Source of the DNA: a bacterium
GTDB taxonomy: Bacteria; Zhuqueibacterota; Zhuqueibacteria; Residuimicrobiales; Oceaniaggregativiventaceae
Length of the DNA stretch: 64,000 bases
NCBI GenBank assembly: GCA_029565675.1
Contig: JAKQNP010000021.1
Coordinates: forward strand, 1 to 64,000
Direction: 5' to 3'
Below the pieces are notes generated by a model, which was not told the DNA's origin, did not search any database, and saw nothing but the letters and a program-made list of their open reading frames with translations. Each line of letters starts with the position of its first letter. Position 1 is the stretch's first letter. Shown here one piece after another: positions 1 to 8,560 of this stretch. Both the position numbers and the translations under genes were made by a program.

Positions 1-1038
1 GTTGCCTGGCAGTATGACTTTATGCACGATGGCATACGATACCGAGGTTTAGGAGGCGCTACAAAGACACAGGCATTGCGGGTTCAGGAGAAAATTCGAA
101 ATCAGGTTTTAAATGGAGAACACGATTTAATTGAACACCGCAAGAACCCTCGCATCGATGACTTCGTAGTAACGTTCCTTGACAGACGGCGTCACTTAAA
201 GAGCAAAAAGCGGGACAACCTCTCTGCAAGAACTTTGTTAAAATTCTTTTCCGGAAAGACTCTCCGGGAGATAGCACCGGGTGACATCGAAGATTACGTG
301 CTACATCGCAAGGCTCAGAATATTGCCAATGCCACGATTAACCGCGAGCTTGCATGTTTAAAACGAATGTACAATCTTGCGATGCGGTGGGGAGATGCGA
401 AAAAGAATCCGGTATCAGAAATTGATTTTCTCAAAGAACCGCCTGGCAGATCCCGTTACCTTTCCAAAGAAGAGATGGCGCGATTGCTGAATTCCTGCAA
501 TGATTATCTGAGGCCCATCGTGTTTACTGCGTTATACACAGGAATGCGACTCTCAGAACTCTTAACTCTCAAATGGGACCAGGTCTTCATCAACAATGTT
601 CTCGATCCTTACATCGAGCTTGTTCTGACAAAGAACGGCAAATCGCGATTGGTTCCCATTAGCGATGACTTGGTGGAAATACTGGAATTGATCAGAGGGA
701 ATCACACAGAGTATGTTTTCATCGGAGAGAGAGGTAACCCGCTGAAATCGGTGAAGAAGCCTTTTGAGACGGCGCTTCGAAAAGCGGGGATCAATGAGTT
801 CCGTTTTCATGATCTGCGCCATACATTTGCATCCCACTTCATCATGAACGGTGGTGATGTACTTGCACTGAAGGAAATCCTGGGGCACAGTTCAATGAAG
901 ATGGTAGAACGGTATGCTCATCTCGCTCAAGCTCATAAGAGGCGTCAAGTCAATAATCTGAAAGGTGTTTTTTCTGATTGTCACCTATTTGTCACTTTGG
1001 AACATGCATCTAAGAAGTTAGATGCTGTAAGTCTTTAA
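1..1038 (+). CDS. Tyrosine recombinase / phage-type integrase (5' end outside window)
   Basis: This is a site-specific tyrosine recombinase cut by the left edge. The frame is open from base 1, and residues before the first Met at 22 (WQYDF, then RYRG) look like the usual integrase N-terminal beta strand, so the true start lies upstream. Numbered from that Met, a SAM-like core-binding domain spans about 45-125 and the catalytic domain about 145-310. The catalytic set is complete: R176 (TGMRLSELL), K204, H263 and R266 (HDLRHTFAS), H289 (LGHSS) and nucleophile Y298 (VERYAHL). A tail of about 35 residues follows. The gene stops 11 bp before the tRNA-Arg, so it probably belongs to an integrated element, though the element itself is not visible here. 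Confidence 0.9.
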   Translation, partial: VAWQYDFMHDGIRYRGLGGATKTQALRVQEKIRNQVLNGEHDLIEHRKNPRIDDFVVTFLDRRRHLKSKKRDNLSARTLLKFFSGKTLREIAPGDIEDYVLHRKAQNIANATINRELACLKRMYNLAMRWGDAKKNPVSEIDFLKEPPGRSRYLSKEEMARLLNSCNDYLRPIVFTALYTGMRLSELLTLKWDQVFINNVLDPYIELVLTKNGKSRLVPISDDLVEILELIRGNHTEYVFIGERGNPLKSVKKPFETALRKAGINEFRFHDLRHTFASHFIMNGGDVLALKEILGHSSMKMVERYAHLAQAHKRRQVNNLKGVFSDCHLFVTLEHASKKLDAVSL

Positions 1039-1049
1039 AAAACTAAAAC

Positions 1050-1123
<74 letters not shown>

Positions 1124-1503
1124 CAACAGCAAAACATAAGATAAATGGTTGTTCGATTGACCAGGTCAAGAACAAATTAAACAGCAGGGGATGAGCGGTC
1201 GGTTCCCTGGTGAGCCGATTTTCAAACCGCTTCTGTTTTTGCGTCTCCTCGTCATGAACAGCCGTTTTGCAGCTGACTGCCTGCCGATGGGTTCTGCATT
1301 TCTACCATTTTTAACGCGCTCCCGAACAGGGCGCACACCGACGAGAGATTTCAGACTTTATCACTCATACCCATTCAAGCAGTGTCCCGTCTGACGACAG
1401 AACACTAATGATATCCTGACAAAACTCAACGACAACCTCGAATTTTTGCTCATCGGGCTTTTGTTTCTCCTTGTCCAGGTGACCAATTTCTAAAAGGTGA
1501 AAT
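1124..1503. other. Intergenic gap, no convincing gene
   Basis: The 380 bp between the tRNA and the MgtC-family gene hold only a 67-codon frame (1191-1394) without a ribosome site or family features. I see no terminator, repeat or riboswitch. An AAAGGTG ribosome site at its right end serves the next gene. Confidence 0.5.
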
Positions 1504-2139
1504 ATGTCTATTGAAATCTTGGATCTCCTCAAGCTCTTGTTCGCGTGTCTGGCAGGCGGGTTGATCGGCGTCGAACGCGAATTTCGCGACAAGTCGGCCG
1601 GATTTCGCACGTTGATCCTCATCTGCCTTGGCGCTACTCTTTTTACCATGATGTCACCGCGCTTTGCCGCCGTCGGTGACCCGGGGCGCATTGCCGCGGG
1701 CATCGTCAGCGGCATCGGTTTTCTCGGCGCCGGCGTCATCCTCCGCGACCGGGGCAGAATCATGGGCCTGACCACCGCTGCCACAATTTGGATGACTGCC
1801 GCCATCGGAATGGCGATTGGCGGCGGTCAATTCCTGCTCGCCGTCCTGGCGCTCGCGTTGGTTATGGCGGTGCTGTGGATCTTTCCATTTCTCGAACGGC
1901 GCATCGATTTGGTGCGCGAAACCCGCACTTATGAAATCCTGCTGCCGCCCAAAAAAGAAAAATTGCAGGAACTGATGATCGTGCTGCAACAATCCGGATT
2001 GCGCATAACCCATCGCAAAATCGTCAAGAGCAAGGGCCACTTGCTCGTCAATCTGGAGGCCTACGGTACACCTGCGGCTTTCGAGCAATTCTACGCTCTG
2101 CTTATCCAGGATCCGGATGTGCACGAGTTCAAATGCTGA
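1504..2139 (+). CDS. MgtC/SapB family inner-membrane protein
   Basis: This 211-residue membrane protein has the MgtC/SapB layout. Four or five hydrophobic segments fill the first 140 residues, with the family signatures GGLIGVEREFRDK near residue 18 and GIGFLGAGVILRD near 75. A soluble C-terminal domain of about 75 residues (from about 140) resembles the small ACT-like domain seen in many members. MgtC relatives are linked to low magnesium, acid and phosphate homeostasis and to inhibition of the F-type ATPase; which applies here cannot be read from sequence. A ribosome site (AAGGTGAA) precedes the ATG. The gene stands alone between the tRNA and a repeat element. Confidence 0.88.
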   Translation: MSIEILDLLKLLFACLAGGLIGVEREFRDKSAGFRTLILICLGATLFTMMSPRFAAVGDPGRIAAGIVSGIGFLGAGVILRDRGRIMGLTTAATIWMTAAIGMAIGGGQFLLAVLALALVMAVLWIFPFLERRIDLVRETRTYEILLPPKKEKLQELMIVLQQSGLRITHRKIVKSKGHLLVNLEAYGTPAAFEQFYALLIQDPDVHEFKC

Positions 2140-2142
2140 AAT

Positions 2143-2284
2143 TCCTGGATTCGGTGCGCAACACCGAATCCTACAGAAAATCAATCTGACAGCACCATAC
2201 AAAGGGTGAAAAGCGCTTTTCTCGCAACCGCATAAAGAATAAGCGATTGATTATTTTTTGATTCGGTTAACACCAAATCTGGGA
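2143..2284 (-). mobile_element. MITE-like element, copy A (142 bp)
   Basis: This is one of four related 142-bp elements in the window, here in reverse orientation. The termini are inverted (consensus ACCCRGATTCGGTG at the left end, CACCGAATCCRGGT at the right), and each end can itself fold into a hairpin. It is flanked by the 3-bp direct repeat AAT (2140-2142 and 2285-2287). It contains no coding frame and sits between the 3' ends of two convergent genes. Confidence 0.82.
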
Positions 2285-2574
2285 AATTAATTGGCTGAGG
2301 TTCGCGGTTCGTAAAATTATGCAGATGGGGTTTGCGTCAGCAGATCCCGCCATTTTACCGATCGGGCTGTTGGAATGGCCCTGGGCTAAAGCCTGGAGCC
2401 AAAGCTTGCTGATCGGCACTTTAATTCGATGAACAGTCCCTGAACGGCAATTCGGGCTGCGAAAAGCCTCCGCGGGTCGGCAGCAACCGAGGTATGCTGG
2501 ACCAGAATGGTGCGATGGTGGGGAAGGTCTTGAAGATTGTGCAAAAAGCGCAAACCTGGACCCTGCAATCGGAC

Positions 2575-3357
2575 CTAGATACTGAACATAAAGTCTTCAA
2601 CCGTATTTTTTAACTGCAAAAACTGAGCGGTCCTTCTGGTTTCGCGGTTGCGCGGAAAGGGCAGATCGACGTCATACTCTTTGACGACGCTGGCCGGTTT
2701 GCCGCCCATGATGTAGATCTTGGTCCCCAAAAATACCGCTTGCTCGATGTTGTGGGTGACCAGGATCACCGTCGACTGCAGCTGCTGCCACAGGTTGGCA
2801 ACCAGCAAATCAATTTGCAGCGCGGTATCGTTGTCCAGCCCGCGGTTCGGTTCATCCATCAGGATGATGCCGGGATTGGCGATCAGGCTGCGGGCGATCA
2901 CCACCCGCTGCAATTGCCCGCCTGAGAGTTTGCCGAATTTGGCGTATTTGTGCTCGTGGCCCTCCAGGCCAACGGCTTTGATCATGTTCATCGCCCGTTC
3001 TGCTGCTTCCCGTTCCGGCACATGGCGGTACAGCATCGGCAGCATGATATTCTTCAGCACCGTATAGTGCTCCAGGGCAGAGGGCTCCTGAAACACCATG
3101 GAGATGGGCACCGAATTCGAGCGATCCCTGCCGTGGATCAAAACTCGGCCGGAATAGGGGTTCATCAGTCCGGCGATGTATTTCAGCACAGTGGTCTTGC
3201 CGCAGCCCGATTTGCCCAGCACGACCACAAATTCGCCTTTATCCGGGATATCCTCGATCAACAGGTTCATGTTCCTGATGATGAAAGTCTTGCCTCCATC
3301 ATAGCTGGTGCAGATGTCCTGCAGTTCGATGATATCCGGCAGATTGGTATTTTGCAT
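2575..3357 (-). CDS. ABC transporter ATP-binding protein (nitrate/sulfonate/taurine type)
   Basis: A 260-residue ATPase that would energise import through the permease encoded just upstream. Walker A is GKSGCGKTT (48-56), the Q-loop FQEP (89-92), the signature LSGGQ (144-148) and Walker B IILMDEP (164-170), followed by the D-loop and the H-loop histidine (VTHN). It resembles the SsuB/TauB/NrtD group. The frame stays open far upstream of 3357, but there it runs out of phase through the permease gene and looks unlike any protein, so the ATG at 3357 (MQNTNLPDIIELQDI) is the start. It is the last gene of a five-gene operon, 23 bp after the permease. Confidence 0.92.
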   Translation of the reverse strand: MQNTNLPDIIELQDICTSYDGGKTFIIRNMNLLIEDIPDKGEFVVVLGKSGCGKTTVLKYIAGLMNPYSGRVLIHGRDRSNSVPISMVFQEPSALEHYTVLKNIMLPMLYRHVPEREAAERAMNMIKAVGLEGHEHKYAKFGKLSGGQLQRVVIARSLIANPGIILMDEPNRGLDNDTALQIDLLVANLWQQLQSTVILVTHNIEQAVFLGTKIYIMGGKPASVVKEYDVDLPFPRNRETRRTAQFLQLKNTVEDFMFSI

Positions 3358-3380
3358 CGTCTCACCCAGATGGTTGTCGG

Positions 3381-4172
3381 TCAACTGTATTTGAAGCGAA
3401 AGATCACTCGGTCGAGCAGGCGCAACAGCTGGTCGAACAAAAAGCCCACCGCAACCATAATCAGGATCAGCGCATAGAGTTTTTCGGTTTCGTTCATGCG
3501 AAAGTAAAGATTGTAGATCAATGCGCCGATGCCGCCTTCCTGTTTGTTGATCAGCTCTACATAGATGGCATAGGTCCAGCTGATGGCGACGATGTTGATA
3601 AAATCGGTCGATACCCGCGAAAGAACCTGTGGGATAAATACGGTTTTGATGATCTGCCATTTGCTGGCGCCCAGTGTTTTGGTGGCGTCGACATAGATTT
3701 GCGGTATTTCCTGAACCCGAAAGACCACCGCGGTGATCAAATAGACCAGAATCGCAAACGTCAGGAACTGTACCTTCATAAACATATAGATGCCGAACGC
3801 TGCCATGAACAGGACGATCGTCGCGGTCAGTGGAATGTAGCGGGTGGCTTGAATGTAACCGCCGAACAGAGCGCCGAACAACGGGTAGAGTCCGATCAAA
3901 AAGCCGATCGGCAGGGCGATCGCCACGCCTTCGATCCAGCTCACCATGTTCATAAAAATAGTCAGCGACAAATGGCGAAACAACTGATCGCGCTGCACCA
4001 GTTCCGGCAAAGAGCCGAGAATGGCAAAAGGTGACGGTATGATTTTGGGATTGACGATTTTCAGAGCAACCACCAGCCACCACACCAGGATGATCGCCAC
4101 CAGACCGATCAAACCGATCTTGATGCGGGTGGATTTTGGCAGGCTCCCGCGCAACTCGAATAAAGACGACAC
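3381..4172 (-). CDS. ABC transporter permease (SsuC/TauC-like)
   Basis: A 263-residue inner-membrane permease with about six hydrophobic segments. The cytoplasmic EAA-type loop (TKTLGASKWQIIKTVFIPQ) couples to the ATPase. The GTG at 4172 is preferred because an AGGAG lies 6-7 nt upstream and this choice removes an overlap with the preceding gene; an ATG-initiated reading from 4211 would run into the binding-protein gene, which ends at 4196. The neighbours (binding protein and ATPase) make a complete importer of the nitrate/sulfonate/taurine class. The substrate cannot be deduced. Confidence 0.9.
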   Translation of the reverse strand: MSSLFELRGSLPKSTRIKIGLIGLVAIILVWWLVVALKIVNPKIIPSPFAILGSLPELVQRDQLFRHLSLTIFMNMVSWIEGVAIALPIGFLIGLYPLFGALFGGYIQATRYIPLTATIVLFMAAFGIYMFMKVQFLTFAILVYLITAVVFRVQEIPQIYVDATKTLGASKWQIIKTVFIPQVLSRVSTDFINIVAISWTYAIYVELINKQEGGIGALIYNLYFRMNETEKLYALILIMVAVGFLFDQLLRLLDRVIFRFKYS

Positions 4173-4195
4173 GGTTTTCTCCTGGTCAATGATAT

Positions 4196-5695
4196 CTAGA
4201 GCAACGAGCACTCGGCCCGGCGGTTAAGCGCGCGATTCTCCTCGCTGTCGTTCGGAGCGATCGGCTCATCCGGCCCTTTGCCGTCATAGACGAATTGGTT
4301 GCGGCTCAAGCCATAGGTTTCGACGAAGAAATCGACGATGGCGCGCGCTCTTGACCGCGAAAGGCGGATGTTGTAATCGCGGTCACCGATGTTGTCGGTG
4401 TGGCCAACGATGCGAAAACGCGAATTGGCGTTCATCGCCACGATCTGGCCGTATTCATTTTTCAGTTTCAGCTTTTCTGCAGGTCTTAACTGTGCCGAAT
4501 CGAAATCATAGTTGATGTGCACGAGTTTGGTCGCCACCGCCGGTTGATTCAACATGCTGCTCGTCGGCGGGGTAAAGGTCGCCGGTGCCTGGGCCAGATG
4601 CTCCGGGCCGGTCAACGAGATCGAGTTGATCGTGGCAACGCTCGAAACCATGCGCCAGCGCGGCAGATTCGGTGAAGCAAAACCGAGCTCCTGATAGGCT
4701 TTGCACGCTTCATCATAGACCATTTCCGCGGTCACACCTTTATAATTGGGATTGAGGCCAAAAAAAGCCAGGTTGTCGCCGTGGGTGGCAAAGCGGACCT
4801 TGTCAAAGGTTTCCAGCCAATACTCCTCGGTCGTGCCGCTGTAAGCCGCGGTCATTGTTTTTGCCGCCTCGGCCTTGGCCGCGGGGCTGGCATTCAGCTC
4901 GGCCGCGCCTTTCATCCACCCTTCGAGAAAGGCCTTGAGGTCATCAGGGCGCTTGTCGATGAGATCCTGGCTGGTGAACATGATGCCGAACAGCATTTCA
5001 GATGCCTCTTGGGTGCTTTTCAGGATATAAGAGCCGGGAACGTTTTTGCGCACCGAGATGTCATCCGGTGACCAGCCAACCACGGCATCCAGTTGTCCGG
5101 TTTCAAACGCTTTGAACCCCTGCGGCACTTCCTGGAACTCGATTCCCTGGACATCGCGCATGGTCATGCCGGCAGCCTTGAGGATGTTCAACAACAACCA
5201 CTGCGAAGGCGATCCGGGCACATAGCCGATCTTTCTGCCTCTGAGGTCGCCGACCGATTTGACATCCGCCGAGGCGAGAATGACGTCTGCACCCTGGGAT
5301 TTGTCGGTCAAGTAAAAAATACGCGGATTGAAGGACAACAGCTCCTGCAGCCCGATCGGATAAGAATCGACGGTCAGGACGATAACATCCAACTTGCCGG
5401 CTTTCCAAGCTTGAATGGCGTCCGGAATGACATCCATAACCGTAAATTTGACCTTTAAATCGTAATCTTGCAGATAGCGCGACTCGGGATTGGGAGACAA
5501 TCCCTTGTTAAAGTAGGGTCCGGGGGCCATGCCGGAATAGGTCACCAGATGGACGCGCAGCTCATCGCCGACTCCGCCGACGGGAAGGTATTTCCAGCCG
5601 AAAAATCCCACCAGCGCGATGATGATGAGGCCGATCAGGATCTTTGCAAAGGGAGTCAAGCCCCCTTTTGATTTGCCTTCGTATGGATCTGCCAT
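4196..5695 (-). CDS. Membrane-anchored substrate-binding protein fused to OmpA peptidoglycan-binding domain
   Basis: This 499-residue protein fuses two domains. An uncleaved N-terminal anchor (about 17-36) is followed by a SsuA/TauA-like type II periplasmic binding domain (about 45-335, with WKAGKLDVIVLTVDSYP, DLRGRKIGYVPGSP and FETGQLDAVVGWSPDD). A linker (about 340-385) leads to a C-terminal OmpA-like domain (about 390-499) with the peptidoglycan-contacting pattern GHTDNIGDRDYN and a closing NRALNRRAE. The product should be tied to the inner membrane at one end and the cell wall at the other, presenting ligand to the adjacent permease. Normal ABC binding proteins of this class are free or lipid-anchored, so the fusion is unusual. 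It lies between the coiled-coil genes and the permease in one operon. Confidence 0.9.
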   Translation of the reverse strand: MADPYEGKSKGGLTPFAKILIGLIIIALVGFFGWKYLPVGGVGDELRVHLVTYSGMAPGPYFNKGLSPNPESRYLQDYDLKVKFTVMDVIPDAIQAWKAGKLDVIVLTVDSYPIGLQELLSFNPRIFYLTDKSQGADVILASADVKSVGDLRGRKIGYVPGSPSQWLLLNILKAAGMTMRDVQGIEFQEVPQGFKAFETGQLDAVVGWSPDDISVRKNVPGSYILKSTQEASEMLFGIMFTSQDLIDKRPDDLKAFLEGWMKGAAELNASPAAKAEAAKTMTAAYSGTTEEYWLETFDKVRFATHGDNLAFFGLNPNYKGVTAEMVYDEACKAYQELGFASPNLPRWRMVSSVATINSISLTGPEHLAQAPATFTPPTSSMLNQPAVATKLVHINYDFDSAQLRPAEKLKLKNEYGQIVAMNANSRFRIVGHTDNIGDRDYNIRLSRSRARAIVDFFVETYGLSRNQFVYDGKGPDEPIAPNDSEENRALNRRAECSLL

Positions 5696-5715
5696 TGTTC
5701 TCTCCTAGTATAAAA

Positions 5716-6828
5716 TCACCAGCCGTATTTTTTCTTTTGCTCCGCGCTGCTTCCAACCTGCACCGGCACGAGTTGCTTCTGTTCACCGCTGATTACGATG
5801 GCAACGGCTTGATTGGTATCTCCGCTCGACAAGGCCTGCCCGGCTTTGCCGATGTTTTCCGCCTGTTCCATCAACTGCTGAGTCGCCTCATCCCATTGAT
5901 CCAGCGTTTTCATCATCGCATCTTCACTGACCATGTCGTGGATCTCTGATTCAGCCATGAACTGCGGGGCGACTTCCATAAACCGATCCACCTGGCCGGT
6001 GAACAGCGCGATTTGATTCTGCACATATTTGACCGACTGTTCGTAAATATCGACACGGGCGTCGCCGCCGAGGGCGCTGGATGTGGCCTGGGTCGCCTTG
6101 GCCATGGCCTGCGCTTCGCGATAATCGGCTGACAGGGTGTCGGCGAAAAATTTGGTTTTGTCGCGATAAAACTCAAAGGCCTGCTGCATCTTTTTCATGA
6201 TGTCACAATATTTCTCGGCCCGCTCAAACCGTTTTTCGGATTTGTTCAGATTGCTCTGCAGCATGCCGGCTTCGCTGCTGATCTTTTGAAATTGAAACCG
6301 TTTGTCTTCATCTATCCATTTGTCACTCTTGTAAAACCGATCTTTCAACGCATCGGCTTGTTTGATCCGCTCCTTGATCTGGGATTGGTAGTTTTCGATA
6401 TTGTTTTTGATCTCGTTGCGAATGCCGAAAACATTGTCAGCTGCACCGCTGATCGTATTGAGTTTTTCGCTCAGATATTCGTCCACATAGGCATAGATGA
6501 TGTCGAGCGGATTCGATTTGATCATCAGCGAAGTGAACCAGCGATAGAATTTCGCCCGCAAATACCAAAGGATGGCGCGGAACTTTTTGCTCGTAAAGAC
6601 AAACCAGAGGATCGCCGCCAGGCCGACCAGAATACCCAGGACGATCATCTTGCTCGTGGCGGTGATGGCCAGGTTTAACAGGGCGATCAAATGGGGAAGC
6701 GCGAAATATGCGGCTGCCGCCAGCAATCCGAGAACGATCAACGCACCAAAATTCCCCCAGTGCTTTTGTTGCTTTGAAATAAATGTGCTCACTTTATCGG
6801 CACCTGGCAGGGTTGGCAGTTCAGTCAT
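5716..6828 (-). CDS. Membrane protein with long coiled-coil domain, function unknown
   Basis: A 370-residue protein I cannot assign to a named family. Two hydrophobic helices lie at about 27-52 and 58-78, followed by a basic, aromatic, probably amphipathic stretch (80-105). A long charged alpha-helical region (about 125-330), rich in K, E and Q with heptad-like spacing, suggests a cytoplasmic coiled coil; the tail is short and polar. The arrangement recalls membrane-stress scaffolds of the PspA type, but I see no sequence signature to claim homology. It is encoded 20 bp before the OmpA-fused binding protein and 51 bp after a second coiled-coil gene, so the two probably act with the ABC transporter. 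Confidence 0.75.
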   Translation of the reverse strand: MTELPTLPGADKVSTFISKQQKHWGNFGALIVLGLLAAAAYFALPHLIALLNLAITATSKMIVLGILVGLAAILWFVFTSKKFRAILWYLRAKFYRWFTSLMIKSNPLDIIYAYVDEYLSEKLNTISGAADNVFGIRNEIKNNIENYQSQIKERIKQADALKDRFYKSDKWIDEDKRFQFQKISSEAGMLQSNLNKSEKRFERAEKYCDIMKKMQQAFEFYRDKTKFFADTLSADYREAQAMAKATQATSSALGGDARVDIYEQSVKYVQNQIALFTGQVDRFMEVAPQFMAESEIHDMVSEDAMMKTLDQWDEATQQLMEQAENIGKAGQALSSGDTNQAVAIVISGEQKQLVPVQVGSSAEQKKKYGW

Positions 6829-6879
6829 TTTTTATCCTCCAAATAATTCGTGCTGGTGTCCGCTGACCGGGCTCCAGGG

Positions 6880-7620
6880 TTACTTGATATTTGCCAAATG
6901 TTCTGATAGTTTGGCTTTCAGCTCGACAAGCCTGCGGCGATGCGCTTCCAGAGCAGCATGGAATTGGGTTTCGCGCTCGTTTTTTTTCTGCTGCAACTGA
7001 TTGATCTCGCCCTCAGCAACCACTCTCTGCGAGATCAGCTGGGCGCGCTCGTCTTCGAGTTTTTTCTTTTCTGCACTTTTCGCCGACAGAAATGAATCGA
7101 TTTCCTTTTGCAGCGTTTGCAGGCGGGCTTCACGATCTTTGATTCCCTGGCTCATCTGCTGAACTTTTTGTTGCACCGCCGCCTGGTTTGCCTGGTAGCC
7201 ATGATCGTTTTGGGCGTTGAATTCACGTTTCTCGCTTTCCAGCGTCTTCTCGATCTCGGTAATCGATTTTACCAAGGCCGCAGGAGTCAGGCTGTGACTG
7301 CGCGCCTTGAGTGCCGTCTGGGCAGCATGAAAAGCCAACTGGAAGCGGGTCGTTTCATCCAGATTGGTGAACTTTTCATTGATCACCGACATCTGGTTGT
7401 GGAATTCGGCAAATTCCGCCGGCGTCGTCTTGGCCAACTCTTTTTCGATGGCGCGATAGAATTCCGAATCGACATCGGCTGGTGTCGGCAAGGGCGGCGT
7501 CACAGGAAAGGTCAGCGGATCGAGATCGCCGACAGATGCAGGGGCAAGATCCTCAGGCCGAGTTTCTTCATGACGCCAAAATAGGTCTTTGATCTTTTTA
7601 ATCTTTGCCATAGAGGTCAT
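6880..7620 (-). CDS. Soluble coiled-coil protein, function unknown
   Basis: A 246-residue hydrophilic protein without signal peptide or membrane segment. The first 60 residues are proline-rich (PVTPPLPTPADVD), a helical domain covers about 60-125, and an uninterrupted coiled coil (about 130-240; KEIDSFLSAKSAEKKKLEDE and similar) fills the rest. No family is recognised. It is the first gene of the ABC/OmpA operon, suggesting a cytoplasmic partner for the membrane coiled-coil protein downstream. The start could be the ATG at 7620 or the one at 7611 (MAKIKK); neither has a clear ribosome site. Confidence 0.7.
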   Translation of the reverse strand: MTSMAKIKKIKDLFWRHEETRPEDLAPASVGDLDPLTFPVTPPLPTPADVDSEFYRAIEKELAKTTPAEFAEFHNQMSVINEKFTNLDETTRFQLAFHAAQTALKARSHSLTPAALVKSITEIEKTLESEKREFNAQNDHGYQANQAAVQQKVQQMSQGIKDREARLQTLQKEIDSFLSAKSAEKKKLEDERAQLISQRVVAEGEINQLQQKKNERETQFHAALEAHRRRLVELKAKLSEHLANIK

Positions 7621-7901
7621 CCGGTTAAATTAAATATTTTTACAAAATTTATAGACAAAATACAAATCTTTTTTGTTCTGTAAACCGAAAAATTTACCAA
7701 ACCGCTAACTGCAAAGCGGCAAAAGCCTGGATCGGCTGTAAACCGCCATATTTCCCGTTCGGACAAGCTGTTGGTTATCTGCAAAACAAAAGATGTCGAA
7801 CCACAAAGAGCAGTTAATCAATCTGTTGCCTTTTGGGGATTCTGTCGACACACAAAACAGGCCAACAAGCCAGGACTGATTTAATAATTAGCCAGTTTGA
7901 T

Positions 7902-8187
7902 ACCCAGATTCAGTGTTAACCGATTCAAAAAGCATCCGGCGCGTATTCTTTATCCGGTTATGAAAAGAGCATTTCTAACACCCGGATTCTGTGTCAACAG
8001 AATCCACCAAAATCTATTATATTTTTTTTATTACATTTGCAGCAAGAACCATTTCCACTCGCTTGGTGCAAATACCTTACTGTGTTTATTGGGGATTCGG
8101 TGCTTCGCACCGAATCCAGGTAACGCTTGGTATATTGCTATCCGATTGATTTTCTGAGAGATCCGGTCCTGCGTTCCGAATCCGGGT
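7902..8187 (+). mobile_element. MITE-like element, copy B (outer, interrupted)
   Basis: An outer 142-bp-class element interrupted by a second copy. Its halves are 7902-7979 and 8125-8187, together 141 bp once the insertion and one target copy are removed. It keeps the terminal motifs ACCCAGATTC and GAATCCGGGT and is flanked by the 3-bp direct repeat GAT (7899-7901 and 8188-8190). Confidence 0.8.
7980..8121 (+). mobile_element. MITE-like element, copy B (inner, nested)
   Basis: A 142-bp element inserted into copy B. Ends are ACCCGGATTC and CACCGAATCCAGGT, and the 3-bp direct repeat AAC flanks it (7977-7979 and 8122-8124). Its middle is AT-rich and more divergent than that of the other copies, but the length and both hairpin termini are conserved. 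Confidence 0.8.
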
Positions 8188-8190
8188 GAT

Positions 8191-8560
8191 AGGGCTATTG
8201 GAATGAGAGTCTGGATATTAAACAAATTCCTTCTCGGTTATATTCATACTGCCTTGCAAGACAAGCCAATATTGCAGCGCATGCTGTGCATCAGCTCTTC
8301 TTTGTTTGCCAACCTGAGTTGCTTGTTTTCGTGGTGCCAAACAAGGAACATCATCGAAAAGATAGCGCTTCTTATAAAAACTCGCAAGACGAAACTGCCG
8401 GCAACGGGCGATGCTGAAAATCAACGCTCTGTCGAGGTTGCCGGTGGCATGGGTAGGTGTTGTTTTGCTTTGGAAGAGCCATTCTTTAAACTAACTATTC
8501 CCATTTCTAAAGGAGAATATGATCCTGTTATGGCATCGATATCTGGAATCGATTCAGGCT
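8191..8560. other. Intergenic sequence right of the nested element
   Basis: About 370 bp between the nested repeats and the 3' end of the response-regulator gene. A 132-codon plus-strand frame crosses it (8203-8601) but starts at the repeat edge, overlaps the regulator antisense and shows no protein-like features. An AAAGGAG followed by ATG at 8519 opens only an 18-codon frame. No function assigned. Confidence 0.4.

Noticed and set aside
1191-1394. 67-codon frame after the tRNA
   Set aside because: Without ribosome site or recognisable domain; it overlaps another spurious frame on the other strand.
3358-4083. Apparent 502-codon fusion frame running into the ABC ATPase
   Set aside because: The upstream 240 codons are the permease gene read in another frame, with Arg/His-rich non-membrane sequence; the permease's own frame is convincing and has its own ribosome site.
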